Source of the DNA: Cryphonectria parasitica EP155
Taxonomy: Eukaryota > Ascomycota > Sordariomycetes > Diaporthales > Cryphonectriaceae
Direction: 5' to 3'
Length of the DNA stretch: 64,000 bases
Assembly (NCBI RefSeq): GCF_011745365.1
Contig: NW_024468913.1
Coordinates: forward strand, 2,728,001-2,792,000
The first letter of the stretch is position 1; the number at the start of each line of letters is the position of its first letter. The notes under the pieces are model-generated. The model ran no database searches and was not told where the DNA came from. It was given only the letters and a program-made list of their open reading frames with translations. Of this stretch, positions 46,241 through 58,404 are shown piece by piece. A program made the position numbers and the translations under genes.

Positions 46241-48697
46241 TTACTTCTCTGCCTCTCCCTCTGCAAGACCAAGAATGCGTCTTCAATTCCCATTATGATT
46301 GTGTTATACATTTGAATAAATCTGCATATGTATATGTATACCTCCTTCCCTCCATTCCATCTAGCTGTTCTGCACTGTGGTCGAGGAGTCGGCATGCAAT
46401 ATGTGATGACACTATATGTACGAATCGCCCGCATTCGTCGTTCAAGTTCATCATGATGCTGTGTGGATGTCCGCAGATCTTGCCCACGCGTCGATGGGCT
46501 TGAGGGCCAAGTTGTCTCATCAATATCGGCCGTGGACCAGGCATGGTTTGAAGGGGTGTTTGTTCTCTGATTGCTTGTTCTCTTGTTCTCAAAGAACCCG
46601 ATCGCGGTCGTTTTGATCGACTTAAAAGCACCCTGAAGATCCCTCTTCCTCCCCATGAAAAGAGGAGCCAGCAAGAGTTGATATATATAGAAAGTCCATT
46701 CATCTAATTGTCTACGTTCACGCCCCTACACACTGGATCTGGAGGTGGCATGTCGTCTTTAATTAGACTCGGCAGAGCACGCGTTTGATGCGTTTCGCCC
46801 TAGCCTCGAAGGAGCTGGAGGGGGTTGTCCCCCAGCTCAAGGAAGCGCTATTGTGCATCACCTAGCCGCCAGGGGTCCCAGGTTGCCAGGGGCACCCACT
46901 GTACGACACAGTGTAGTGTGCTACACGAAGGGGGCCAAGGCAGTACTATTTGATAATAGTCTACTACTATGGCATGGGACACGCGTTGAGAGGTCAATTG
47001 TGCTACTGAGCATGACAATTACTGGAGAAGCTGATGCAATGAGATCTTCGTCTGACGCCCAGGAGAAGTGGGAAGGAGGAAAAGCAGAAAGAAGACAGAA
47101 AGAAAAGGCTGGTGCTCGGAGAAGTCCCACTGGGGGCATGTGTTGTCTCGACAGGACCCTCCCTAAGGTGGTTTCTATGGCTGTCATCACTGGGACCACG
47201 TCAAGCTTGCAGCACGGCTTAGACCCTCCTCTCGCCCATTCCTGTGCTTAGTGTCATTCCAGACCGAGCGTGAACCGAACGCCCCCTCTCTCCCTCTTGG
47301 GTCAAATGCAGGAAACAGAATCTCTCAAAATAATTTTCAGAATCTCTCAAAATAATTTTCTTGGTGAAGACGGAAGATTTCAGTGGAAAGTTTGTAGTCG
47401 TTTGTAAAGCAAGCGTCTACATAGTACAGGGTGGACAAGGTTTGGTGGCTGTTGAATATACGAACTGGGGTACTACTATGCACTTACTTACTGGGGACAA
47501 GGCGACAGGGTGTACAGTAAAGACTTAGTATGTATGAGGATGGGGGGGGGGGCGTGATCCGGAGAGGGGGCGTGTGGTATTAGGTGGTACTCAGGACTCG
47601 TCGTTCGCCCTCCTGGTCTCCATGGCAAGTTGACGTGCATGACAACCCGGGCAACGCAGAAATTTCTGCTTCTTTTCAACCTGTCAACATTGACCCTGGA
47701 ACCTGGACCAGTCCACGACCAAACACCTTTTCCGAAGACATCCTTGGAGCTTCTGTGCTTGGTTTGTCTCTTATCAGAGTCACAAGGGAAAGCCACGCCA
47801 GTTTTAACCTCCAAAAAGCGAGATCGCATGAACGTTGCAAGGTTTCCCTCGCTCTTGCCTTGTCGCGACCCCACCCCCGTCCTCCGCCAAGCAGCAACGA
47901 ACGCACCGTGCGTGTGGTAGTGTGTGAGAGAAAGACGAGGAAGGGAAAGAAAAAGAAAAGAAAATCGTGCCAGCTTCCTTTTGGCGCGCATCCAGATCTT
48001 TTCATTTATTCCTTCAGCTTCCAGTCAACAACCGTCCAGGGCCAGCCAACCGTTGCTTGCCCATTCGCGCCGTGTATCTATTCTTTCATCCAGGGTCTCA
48101 TCCGTTGCCGCCAGGAACCAATCCTCACGCAGCACTCGTCCTCTTGCAGGGCGACAAAAATAAAATCCCCCCAGCACTTGCAGCGTCGCGCGTCACCGAC
48201 GACACCTGAGAGAGCGCAGCTACAGCCGCCCCCGACATAGCAAACTTGGTGTGCGTACTGTTGTGCTACTTGTGTGTTGTTGTTGTTGCTGCTGCAGCAA
48301 CCGAGACAAACTCTCACAGGCAGGCATTGTTCTTCATCACACGGTGCTATCTGTGGCGAAGGTCATCGTCATTTCGGCGCTTTCTTGACGATCGCACCTG
48401 GAGCCAAGAAGGACGAAAAAGCATCACGGATCGGAACGCTTGCAGATCGCCTGCAGGCTAATACAAAGGTCGAGCCGAGGAGGCAAAAAGAGAGGAGCGC
48501 GTCCAGTCAAATAGCAACACGCTTCGGCCGTCATCCGCTGCATACCTCAAGAACCGCGTGCCAATCAACCATCCCGCCCACACACCACAGCAAAGCCCAC
48601 TGCATAACAGAGAGCCAGCGTCGCGACCATAATCAACACAACCGGTTTCTTCCCTGCCGAGTCCAGTCCAGTCCATCCCAGCCCAACTGTCGTCAAG
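46241..48697. other. Intergenic spacer, 2.5 kb
   Basis: The spacer contains a perfect 22-bp tandem duplication at 47316-47359 and a G10 run near 47541-47552. Sequence from about 48000 to 48697 is C- and A-rich and probably the 5' UTR and promoter of the LYAR-type gene. I see no gene. Confidence 0.5.
47316..47359. repeat. Perfect 22-bp tandem duplication
   Basis: A 22-base unit starting CAGAATCTCTC and ending AATAATTTT occurs twice without a gap or mismatch in non-coding sequence. Confidence 0.95.
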
Positions 48698-50790
48698 ATG
48701 GTGAGCTTCCAGTGCGAAGGTAAGCCGTTACCACCCAACGTCCAGAGTCACGATATCTTTTTTTCCTTCTTCCATCCTCCCCTCAGCAAGCGAGCCCATC
48801 ACCAGACCAAACAGGTTGCCCTCTTGTTATCACCTGATTTTGTTCTAGTGTCACTACCTCTTGTGGCATGCTGGGCTTTTCTTGCTGGTCTCGTTTATCG
48901 CCAATCCTCCCCCCGGGGTGGGGAGGAACCTCTATGTACTTCTTGCTACACACACCCCACCTCCATCACATCCTCCCCCCCCGGTTGTCCATTCCCGCCC
49001 AGCCAGTCCCCTTCCAGCCTTGAAAGTGTGCATCATCTTGCCCTGCAGTCCAATGTCATGCCGATGCCTGACCTTTGATGTCACACCTTGTCGCATTCCC
49101 GTCGCCCCAGTCCTCCCCTCCAGCTGCCCCTTTCCGTCTTGAGGCAATGTCTCTGTGCTAAGAGCTGTGCTATGACAATCCCAATTCCAATATATCCTTT
49201 CCCAGACACACACACCACAGAGACATACACACGCTCCCACCTCGGGACACGCCACCACCCCTCGGGCTTCATGTCACACCCTTTTTACCCAGAGTCCCTC
49301 CCTTTCCTGCTTCTCGACTACTAGACTCCCAAGCTGACCTCTCTCGTCTCTTCTCCCCAAACGCAGCCTGCGGAGATGTCCTAACCAAGAAGAAACTCGA
49401 TCCTCACCGGAATCGTTGTCGAGCTGCCACATTCACTTGCATTGATTGCATGGTCCACTTCTACGGCACCGATTATCGCTCTCACACGGTATGATGACGC
49501 CTATCGTTACGCCCGAGGGTCATACAATGACGGAGGGACCAGAACCCCGAGACTAATTAGCTTTCTTCTTTCCCCTAGAGCTGCATGACAGAGGAACAGA
49601 AATACCAAGGCGCTCTCTACAAAAACAAGAAAGCGAAAACCACAGACCGCATCACAACGTCTGTGCAGAACAACAACAATTACAACAGTAACAATAACGA
49701 CACCAATAGCAACGGTAACAATAAGGACAACATGGCCCACCGAGCATACGTCGAGGAGGTGCCCGACTACGACGGGTGGGAGAAACCTGCCAACCCGCCA
49801 CCGCCAGCGCCCAGCCCACCGCCGGCCAATGATTTCAACGTCTTCGAATACATGGTGAACCCAACCCCAACTGCGTCCGCCGTTGCACTACCCACAGCTC
49901 TTGGTCCTTCGGAAGCAGCCCCCAGCGAGCAGAACCAGCTCGTCCGTTTCGAAGAGCCCAAACCTCTTGATGATCTCGACCTGGAAATGATGGCAGACGA
50001 CGAGGCTATGATCTCCTACGGCACAGGTCCTATACTCGGCGTCACCTTTGAGACACCCTTGCCCAGGTCCGCCAGGGAGCGCAAGAGGTCAAACAGAGAC
50101 GGCAAGAAGGACAAGAAGAGAAAGCGACTCCACATTGACACCCATGACCTCGAGATGACAGATGCGCCGGGCCTCCACACCGGCCTCACGGGCGGCATGT
50201 CCAAGATGTTGAGCCGGCCTCAAACGTTACCGTCGCCTGACTACTCAGGATCTGGCGGAGAATTCGGCGAGACGCCCGCCAGTCCCCTGAAGAAGTCCAG
50301 ACATTCCAAGCACCACCGGTCCAGCCGCCCGGTGAGCGGCATCGGCAACAACATCATGTCCATGCTCACCAACTCGGGGACCTCTAACAACCCGACCAGC
50401 AAGGCCAACAAGCGCAAATCCATGGTAAGCACCACGACAACCTCCAGCAAGAAGCGCCACTCCCACCACCGGTCCAGGCACCTAGAAGGCGCCAAGGAAC
50501 CAAGGCTCCTGGAATACAAGAGCGAATCCACGCACGAGAGGGACGGACACCGGAGCGGAGCTGGCCCCATGGTTGTCTTTGGCCAGCGTGCCGACCTGTT
50601 CTTCAGCATGGTCAACAAGGGGCCCGAGAGTCAGCGCGGCTGCAGCTTCAACAAGGCGCTCAAACGCTTCCACCGCGAACGCAGCGGGGCGGGCAATACA
50701 TCGCCGAAGCCCCTGGAGGAGAAAGAGCTTTTCAGGTCGTTGCGAATGAAAAGAAACGATAGGGGAGAGATCGTACTATTCTCAGTCTGA
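48698..50790 (+). CDS. LYAR-type C2HC zinc finger protein (YCR087C-A-like)
   Basis: Three exons, join(48698..48719,49367..49488,49579..50790), give 451 aa. Two zinc fingers fill the N-terminus: Cys6, Cys9, His21, Cys25 (MVSFQCEACGDVLTKKKLD) and Cys32, Cys35, His47, Cys50 (CIDCMVHFYGTDYRSHTSC), followed by EEQKYQGALYKNKK, the LYAR signature. The rest is disordered, with an Asn-rich tract (about 65-90), Pro-rich and Lys/Arg-rich segments, and a conserved-looking C-terminal block FNKALKRFHRERSG that probably ends the functional region. LYAR proteins are nucleolar and linked to ribosome biogenesis. Intron 1 is 647 bp, exceptional for this genome, but GAAG/gtaagc to acgcag/CC completes the first finger exactly. 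Confidence 0.92.
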
Positions 50791-51676
50791 CCTGACGATT
50801 GGTACGAGAGAGTGATCGAGCGAGAGTGCGACCTTGCAACAAGTTCTGAGCATACATGGTTGGTTACTTTTGCATACATCTTGACGACGGCGTTCCCGGA
50901 TCCGACTTGATTTGATGTGACGCGGAGTTCATGGTGCCAAGTGGTTACGCAATAATGATACCTTGATACGTTGTGCTCTTGGTTGTTTTAAGTTGGGTAT
51001 ATGTACTGTTTGGGCTGCATGAGGACAGAGGAAGAGAAGTACACGACGGCGGCGGCGACGACGATGACGACGACAACAACAACAACAACAACAACGACAA
51101 CGGGCGTCGTCTACAGCGTTATACCTGAGGGGAGAGTAATCATCATGAAGATCGATCGATTATCCCCTGGCCACATGAATGTGGATGGAAACATGTCTTT
51201 CCCTTCATCCCCCGGACAACCACGTCCGGTCTCTTTTGTCTGTATTCTGCTACTGGTGGAAAGAAGAGTGGGCTTAATGGATTCTGCTCCTTCGGCTGGA
51301 CTACCTGAGGGCACATAGAGAGCAGGAAAGAGGGGGGCCCAAGGCTTGCTACTATTCGATTCCGATGCTGTCTTTACACACAAAGCTTACTTGTCAAGCA
51401 TATATGAAAGTTCACATCGTCTTGTTGATGACATCCACAGTCTATACTCTGCTCTCTCAGCCGTGCATACATATGTGATGATGTATTGTGGTAACAGTGA
51501 TAGCCTCACTGCCACCGTGTAGTCCGTCTGTTCTCACTTCCGGTCAGGCCCTTGCATACAGAAACTTTTCAATATCATCTGGACCACGCACCATAAATTC
51601 AATTTCCTCCAACAGACCACGAGGTGGTATTGATGCCTGAAGAGGGGGGGGGGGGGGAAAGAAAGATAAACTACAG
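50791..51676. other. Convergent spacer LYAR / PEX10
   Basis: 0.9 kb lie between two 3' ends. It contains a GAC/GCG/ACA trinucleotide-rich stretch at 51044-51104 and a G12 run at 51644-51656. I see no gene. Confidence 0.55.
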
Positions 51677-52993
51677 TCAAACTGCCCTCAACGGCAATAT
51701 ATGTTGCACCATCACCTCTCGCCTACACAAGGGACACTCAGGCTTCTCCCGAACCCAGTCCCCAATGCACGTCCAGCAAAAGACGTGCCCGCACCCCGTC
51801 GCCGCCGGATCCTTGAGCTCCTCCAGGCACAGCGTACACTTCCTCTGCGACGACCCCTTGATCCAGCCCAGAAGTTGATTGTCGCTCAGGTCATACCTCG
51901 CTGCGCCGCCGCCGCCACCGGCGCCATCATCCGCCCGTGATGACCACCCCTTGGGCACAGGCGTGTGTGCCATCGCTCCGATCGCTGCTCGACTGCGCCG
52001 CCCGCCCGGTGTGCCTGTGTTGAGGAGCAGGTCGTTGTTCACGCTGTAGCTGAGCTCGTTCAGACTGACATCCATGGTATCACCACCACCACCACCACCA
52101 GGCCCAAAGGCCCTCTCCCGAATCACGGCCTCAACACCGGCTTCCTCCTCACCAAGCCCAGCCAGGGTGGCCCGCACATGCAGATACCCCTGCACCGCAA
52201 GCTGGACCACAAGCAGCACGCCCAGCACCTCATAGCCGCCCCTGCCGTCGGCGCCGGCAGGGTGCTCGGGCAGCCTGCGCGTGAAGACATACCGCAGGCC
52301 CGTCAGGCGCTTGGACAGGGAGTAGTACGCGCCCGAGAAGTAAAAGGCGGCCAGCACAACGGCGTGGATGTGGGCGCCGGAGGTGAGGCTGGTCAGGTGG
52401 GCGAGGAGGTAACGGCCGGCGCGGTACTCGAGGGTGGTCTTTGGAGGGGCGTGCGGATTCCCTTTGCTGTTGTGCTGATGATGGTGGTGGTGGTGGCGTC
52501 GGCGGAGGACGGCGAGGCGGGCTTCGAGACGGGCGCGCAGGCGGGCTCGGACGGCGGGGAGGGCGCGCGAGAGGAGATAGGGGAGGAGGGCGGACAGGGC
52601 GATATAGGCTGACCGGCGGCGGAGGGAGGGTAGTCTTGGGCCGCCGGCGGCTGCTGTCGTGGTTTGTTCTGCGTCCTTGTCGCCGCTGCCACTGCTTGCG
52701 GAGGGGGCCTCTACCTGGACTAGGTCGCAGTACTCCTCGCCCAGGGTTCGGTTGCCGAGGAGGGTGGTCAGGCACAGGTACAGCAGGTCGCCGGCGGTGC
52801 GACTCTCGTTGGCCCAGGCGTGGGAGGAGCGGGCGCCGAGGAGGCGGCGGTGGAGGTCGAGGAGTTGGTTGGTGAGGAGGCCCTGGAAGTAGGCGTCCTT
52901 TTGGTGGGCACGAATGATATCTGGCGCGGTGGCGAAGGGGAATGGGGAGGAAGTTGTCGAGGCCGTCCGTCGCGCTGGTGTTGAGGGGGCCAT
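51677..52993 (-). CDS. PEX10: Peroxisome biogenesis factor 10 (RING E3 ligase)
   Basis: Single exon, 438 aa. Pex10 is part of the Pex2-Pex10-Pex12 ubiquitin ligase of the peroxisomal membrane that recycles the Pex5 import receptor. The N-terminus carries PFATAPDIIRAHQKDAYFQG, conserved in the family. Hydrophobic segments lie around SAYIALSALLPYLLSRALP, the stretch with VVLAAFYFSGAYYSLSKRL and YEVLGVLLVVQLAVQGYL. The C3HC4 RING is complete at the end: Cys386, Cys389, Cys401, His403, Cys406, Cys409, Cys420, Cys423. Two low-complexity loops, a His tract (HHHHHHQH) and a Gly tract, are species-specific. The frame stays open 123 codons upstream, but MAPSTPARR precedes the conserved region at the expected distance. 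Confidence 0.96.
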   Translation of the reverse strand: MAPSTPARRTASTTSSPFPFATAPDIIRAHQKDAYFQGLLTNQLLDLHRRLLGARSSHAWANESRTAGDLLYLCLTTLLGNRTLGEEYCDLVQVEAPSASSGSGDKDAEQTTTAAAGGPRLPSLRRRSAYIALSALLPYLLSRALPAVRARLRARLEARLAVLRRRHHHHHHQHNSKGNPHAPPKTTLEYRAGRYLLAHLTSLTSGAHIHAVVLAAFYFSGAYYSLSKRLTGLRYVFTRRLPEHPAGADGRGGYEVLGVLLVVQLAVQGYLHVRATLAGLGEEEAGVEAVIRERAFGPGGGGGGDTMDVSLNELSYSVNNDLLLNTGTPGGRRSRAAIGAMAHTPVPKGWSSRADDGAGGGGGAARYDLSDNQLLGWIKGSSQRKCTLCLEELKDPAATGCGHVFCWTCIGDWVREKPECPLCRREVMVQHILPLRAV

Positions 52994-53613
52994 CTTGTGA
53001 TGCTTTCTTTTTTTCTTTCTTGGGGTGGACTCTCCTCTCCACATTCTTGTTGTTAGAAATTGATCCACAATAGATCGCCCATGAATGGAGACTAGAGAAA
53101 AGAAAGCCAAAAATGTGATGGTATGTTGAAAGGTGAAGGTCAGCTTCGAGAGGATAGTAGTAATAACACAAGAAGAGCATTGTAACGATAAGTGACACTT
53201 GCCTCGGCTGTCAGTGAGCAGAGGCGCTGGGGGGGGGGGGGTTGTCACTGATCCACTATACTGAGCTCTAGGCAGGGGATGCTCGGCCACTGCCGGACAA
53301 TGACGCGCGACCCCTAAAATTATGTGGCTCCTTTTTCCCCCCCCCCCTACGACAAGCTCCAAATTGTGACCCTACTACTTAGTACTTACTCACTGCCTAA
53401 GTACTATGGGTACACGTACACCTACTATTCTGCGCTCTAGGGATGAAGATCAAGCCTCGACCTGAACTGCGCACACCACAACCCAAACACCCACTATTTG
53501 AGGTGCGCCGAGGGGATTTGTGGGCGAACCATCCGAAACACTTTCTTCTTCTTTATAATTCATGTACTCAATCGCAGACGAGACGACAATAGGAGGACAC
53601 ACAGGCTGGCAGA
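52994..53613. promoter_or_regulatory. Divergent promoter region PEX10 / ERD1
   Basis: 620 bp lie between divergent start codons. It has a G12 run at 53230-53241 and a C11 run at 53338-53348. No specific site was recognised. Confidence 0.5.
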
Positions 53614-54930
53614 ATGGACGGCGACCCGGCGGTCGAGCCGCAGCTCGACTCTTTCAGCCTCACTTTTCCCCTTCCTTACCGCGTCGCATTTATCGTGGTT
53701 CTTGGTGAGTCGAGATTGGCGCATGCATAACCCAACAATCGGAGATCTTTCCATGCGTACTGACCCAGAGGCGCAGCCGTCTGGGGATGGGGCATCAACC
53801 TGCACTACCTCCATGACCGCAAGATCGACGTGCCCTCGCTCATCCGCTACCCATCACGACCGTCCGCCTCGCATCCACCCCACCACCTCTCCACGTACCG
53901 TCTCGCAGCCGTCCTGTCCGCGACGTTCGCCCTCTCGATCGTCACCTTCTGGCTCTTCTCCCACCGCAACCCGGCCCTGGTTGTCTACTACGACTGGATG
54001 CCCATGACCTACCTCGTCGTCCTCGCCATCCTCTTCGCCCTCCCCCTGCGCTCCTTCTCCCTCAGCCACAGCGGCCGCAGCCGCCTCCTCGCAACCCTCA
54101 GGCGCGTCAGCATTGGTGGGCTTGCGCAGGCCGCCGACGGCAAGTTCGGCGACATCCTCCTGGCTGATGTGCTCACGTCGTACGCCAAGGTCATGGGCGA
54201 CCTGTTTGTGTGCATCTGCATGATGTTCTTTCACGGCGCCACCGGCAGCGCGACCGACCGACCGGACAGGAACTGCGGCGGCCGTGTGCTGGTGCCTCTG
54301 ATCATGGCCACGCCGTACCTGATCCGCCTCCGCCAGTGCCTCATCGAGTACGTCCGCGTGCGCCGCGCCCCCTACAAGGAGAGCGTCGGCTGGGGCGGGC
54401 AGCACCTGGCCAACGCGACCAAGTACGCGACCTCGTTCCCCGTCATCATCTTCAGCGCCCTGCAGAGGAACCTGCCCGACACGCCCGCCTACGATGCCCG
54501 CCGGACGGGGCTGTACCGCGCGTGGGTCGCCGCGTGCCTGGTGAACAGCCTGTACAGCTTCTACTGGGACGTCGCCAAGGACTGGGACCTGACGCTGTTC
54601 TCGGGCGCCAGGGAGCGCAACGCGCCGGACCACGCCGTTGGGCTGCGGAGGAGGCTGCTGGTCGGCAACGGGCCCCCGACCTACTACATGATCATCGCCA
54701 TGGACCTCATGCTGCGCTGCACGTGGTCGCTGAAGCTCAGCCCGCACCTGGACCACATCTCCGACTTTGAGGCCTCCATCTTCATCATTGAGTTCCTCGA
54801 GGTGTTCCGGCGCTGGGTCTGGATCTTCCTGCGTGTCGAGACCGAGTGGCTGAGGAACACGCACACGGGGCTAGAGGTGGATGATATCCTGTTGGGCGAC
54901 TACCAGGGGAAGTACGAGGACGAAGATTAA
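53614..54930 (+). CDS. ERD1: Erd1-like EXS-domain membrane protein
   Basis: Two exons, join(53614..53704,53777..54930), give 414 aa. Exon 1 (30 codons) ends in hydrophobic RVAFIVVLG. Exon 2 continues AVWGWGINLHYLHDRKIDVP and SLIRYP, typical of Erd1, then several membrane segments (LSATFALSIVTFWLF, YLVVLAILFALPL, VMGDLFVCICMMFF). The EXS region shows ATPYLIRLRQCLIEYVR, NATKYATSFPVIIFSALQ, LYSFYWDVAKDWDLTLFS and FEVFRRWVWIFLRVETEWL-like sequence before the acidic tail. In yeast Erd1 acts in the Golgi: phosphate recycling and retention of ER residents and glycosyltransferases. The donor G/gtgagt and acceptor gcgcag/CC are in phase. Confidence 0.92.
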
Positions 54931-56073
54931 AGAGGTCGTCTCCTCTCAACAAGTGCTCCAGGGACAAGGCGTATGCTAGTGTTTTGTTGGCGGCTATCTT
55001 TTTTATCCTTCTGTGGGTGACTAGACGGAGTGAGATACATGGGCCGGAACTTTGGGTGATTCTTTTCTTCTTTTTTTCTTCTTCTTGGAAATGCAGTGGT
55101 CATGTTGCATGTGGTGGGTGCATCGGGAGTGATACCAGGCTTTGCGACTGGCCACCGGGTGAGAAGGAGTTCAAGGAGCATATTCTTTGTTTTTTTCTTG
55201 GTGTTATCGGTGATAGAAAATAATACCAAAGTCAGTCAGTCAGTTTTCCCTTTACCTCCTACCCCCGGGCCATTAGATGCCGTGCTGTCTCTATGCCCGC
55301 TCAGTCTGCGACTTGTCAGCAGTTTTCAGAGAGTGGCCCTTGGCGGTTCCTCGTCAACCAACGCGATGTATTAAGGTTTGTCACTCACGATATGACCAGA
55401 AGCAAATCAAGCACACGTGACTTCTTTGAGCTCGTGAGTGATGGCGATGCGATGGAATAATGGGAGCATCGACGTCGTAATGCTGGGTAGGTGATATCCC
55501 ACGTCCATGCTTACAATGCTCGCTCTCGCTCTCTGTGTGTGTGTGTGTCTTCTAGGTTAGTGTACAACAAGAATTCAAACCCTCCTTCAATGCCAGGACT
55601 AGGTTTGAGATGAATGGCTTTGTCCGAAGAAACGTACTATGCAAGCGTCAATGACGCCAGCATGAACGCAGCACAGGCGTCGCTCCGTCTCACCGCAGCA
55701 ACAAATTCCAGTTGCAATATCTCAAAGCCTTTCTCTTGATCAAGCATACGCCAATTCTTGAAGTTCCTTTGCGCAACGCTGTTTTCCCCCCTTCTTCTCT
55801 TTGTTTGTGGAGGCTGAGATGGAGTGAAGAGAGAGGGACATCTCGTGAGCGATGATGGGTTGAAAAGACCGGGACTTTTGTCTACGGTTTTCTTTGTGGT
55901 GCGCAAGGCTACAACAGTGGTGCGATCAATGTCACCTCTTGTTAATATCCATGTCTTTTCTTTATTCTTTTGCTTCTTTTCTCTCTTCTCGATCGATCAG
56001 GAAGAAGCTAGCCAGCGACTGGATTGAGGGAACAGAATTTGTTCGTGTATGTGTCAATATACCCAAGAAAAAA
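54931..56073. other. Intergenic spacer, 1.1 kb
   Basis: This is the 3' flank of ERD1 and 5' flank of the disordered protein. It has a short (GT)n near 55533-55546 and T/C-rich sequence at 55945-56000 typical of a promoter. I see no gene. Confidence 0.5.
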
Positions 56074-57866
56074 ATGGTCGAGGGTGAACCCGTCGCCGAG
56101 ATGGAGGATAGCGACAGTGATAGTGTCTACATGGGACAAGATTCAGTAGGAACACTAGCTTCGCCGCCCCTCGACTATGTGGACTACGAGACAAAACCGT
56201 TGCCTGCCTTGCCGCTGCACAGGAGATCGTTTGCCTCCTCCTTCAGCGCGGAAATGGACCACGCTTCTATGTCGATGACCACCAGCGGCCGCGTCGTGGA
56301 TGACAACAGGCCGTTTCTCTTCGACTGGGAAAAGGAAGAGGACGGCAGTTCAGTCAAGTTATACCAAGGTCTCACGTACCCCTTCAGCATCAGGCCACTA
56401 AGGATCAAACAGACGAGGCACGCGACTGAAGCTTTAGCAGCCTTCGAGGGGATGTCACGAGGCCCGGAACCAGGACCCTCTGTCCCGGACCAGGTGGTGG
56501 CAGCAGAAGCAGAAGCAGAAGCAGCAGCAGAAGCAAGCTCGGCTGCACTGCAACGCAACACAGCAGAACCAACTGCTTTGATTGTTTCGATGCGAGGCCC
56601 GAGGCCCGGGCAAGGGCAGGAAGCAGGTGGGCAACACACCTTCGTGGAACCTGCCGCTGCCAATAAAATCGTCATCCCGACCGCGCCGTCGGACGAGATC
56701 CTCTCTCCTCAGCCCAGGTCGAGTGCGCAGAGGATTCTCCAGATGGCTGTCAATATGAGCCCGGCGGGGATGAGGACGAGCTTTCCTCCAGGTACGCCGT
56801 CATTGCATAATTCGTCAACCAAGATCCGGCAGATCACCGGCCTTGATGTCGGTGCAAGGAGGTCGAGCCAGTGCCAGGCGTATACATTCGGAGAGGAGGA
56901 GAACGACATCGCAGCTTACCGACACGATGTGGCAGAACCTAACACATGTTACCATGAGTATGCAGAGAGCATGTCATCCGACCCGTCAGTGTGTGGCTAC
57001 TTCCAGCAATCCTATGATATGGATAGTAGCAACGACAACGAGATCAGGACACCACTGACAACACCAAGGTTCGCCCCAACGACAAGGTCGTTCCCAGCCT
57101 TCCACCAGCCATGGACAGACGGCGACGAGCAACTCCCTCCACCACCTCTCCCAACGAACGCCCTCCGCCTGAGCAGATATGAAGCCGACGCTGCGTATGC
57201 CTCACCAGCCCCCCAACAGGAGAAGAGGGCGACGACGCCTGCTCCAACAGAAACAGGACCGCAGCGCCAGTCCTGGTACCAGCATCATCAACGTCGTCAC
57301 AGCAGCGATGCAGACTCGATGAGCCTGTCGTCCTCAAGCGACGTGAGCGAGACCGAGATGGAGTTTGAGCCCACGGCTGCTGAACTCTACCACGAAACGG
57401 CGGTATCCATTGCTAGGAGCAGCCCGACCGTGACCGGAAGAGGACGCCTACGATCGTCCTCATCGCCATTATCACCACCATCACTACGATCGCCGCCACC
57501 ACCACCACCACCACCAGGACCACTGTCCCAGAGCCTTCACCACCGTTGCCTAGGGAGGAACAGCAGTAGTAGCAGCGGCAGCAGCAACAACAACAACCAC
57601 AACAATCGCCAGCCTGCCCCCGAGAGGAACTCCTGGGCACGAAGCCCTCGCGGCCCCAGCACGCCCAACCCAGGTCGCCCACCTTCCCTTGACCCCTTCC
57701 GCAGGAGAGACGGGAGCGCCGGCAGCGGCCTCTCAGAGCGTCGAGGCCGCCGTCCTACCCCTCTCAGCGCTACCGTGGTCCCCCACCCTTACTCGTCCTC
57801 GTCCTCCTCGACCTGGAAGACCCCACAGCGCACACCGTACCCAACCGTGCTCCATAGCAGCATCAC

Positions 57867-57897
<31 letters not shown>

Positions 57898-58404
57898 CAC
57901 ATCCGCACGACGACATCAACAGAGGAGGCAGGCTTAGACGGCGGCCCGGGGGCCGGGGCGGCGCGGTTTTCGCTGCTGGCGCGCATCTTCACGGGCGGGA
58001 GCAGCGGCGTCACGACCGGCGGCAGCAACAGCGCCAGGACGAGCTTCAGTGCCAGCGCTGCAGGCAGCCGGCGCGGCTCGGCGGCGTCATGGGGTCCTGC
58101 GGTGGTGGCGGGGGTGGCGGCGGCGGCGGCGGAGGTGGACGCGGAGGCACCCGGTTCGGCGTGGAGTCCGGAGACGCCTACGCCGGAAAAGAGTGTGTTT
58201 CCTGGAGTGCTGGGAGGAGGAGGAGGAGGAGGAGGAGGAGGAGGAGGAGGCGGCGGCCTGATTGCGCGGACGCTGCATCATGCCAAGTCTGCGGCGGGTT
58301 TGCGGAACAGGGCCGAGAGGGCCGAGAGGGCCGAGAGGGCCGAGAGGAAGAGGGAAAGTTTGAGGGGGAAAATTCGAGTGGTGAGGCCATCGGAGGGGAA
58401 GTGA
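56074..58404 (+). CDS. Long disordered fungal protein of unknown function
   Basis: Single exon from MVEGEPVAEMEDSDSDS, 776 aa. I do not recognise a catalytic domain. Visible features are a proline motif ETKPLPALPLH near residue 50, a DNRPFLFDWEKEE segment, Ser/Pro/Asn-rich low complexity throughout, poly-Pro (about 470), Ser-Asn tracts, and a Gly15 tract coded mostly by GGA. The last 45 residues (LIARTLHHAKSAAGL, then four AER repeats from a 9-bp tandem repeat, then KRESLRGKIRVVRP) resemble a basic C-terminal motif that I have seen in many Sordariomycete proteins. The frame is open upstream to 55894, but that part looks like leader sequence. Role and location are unknown; signalling or scaffold is only a guess. 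Confidence 0.75.

Noticed and set aside
52994..53362. N-terminal extension of PEX10 by 123 codons
   Set aside because: The frame is open, but the extension is low complexity and the family start is close to the conserved PDIIRAHQKD block.
53854..54864. 336-codon open frame on the - strand
   Set aside because: It is antisense to the Erd1-like gene, which shows the family motifs and membrane segments on the + strand.
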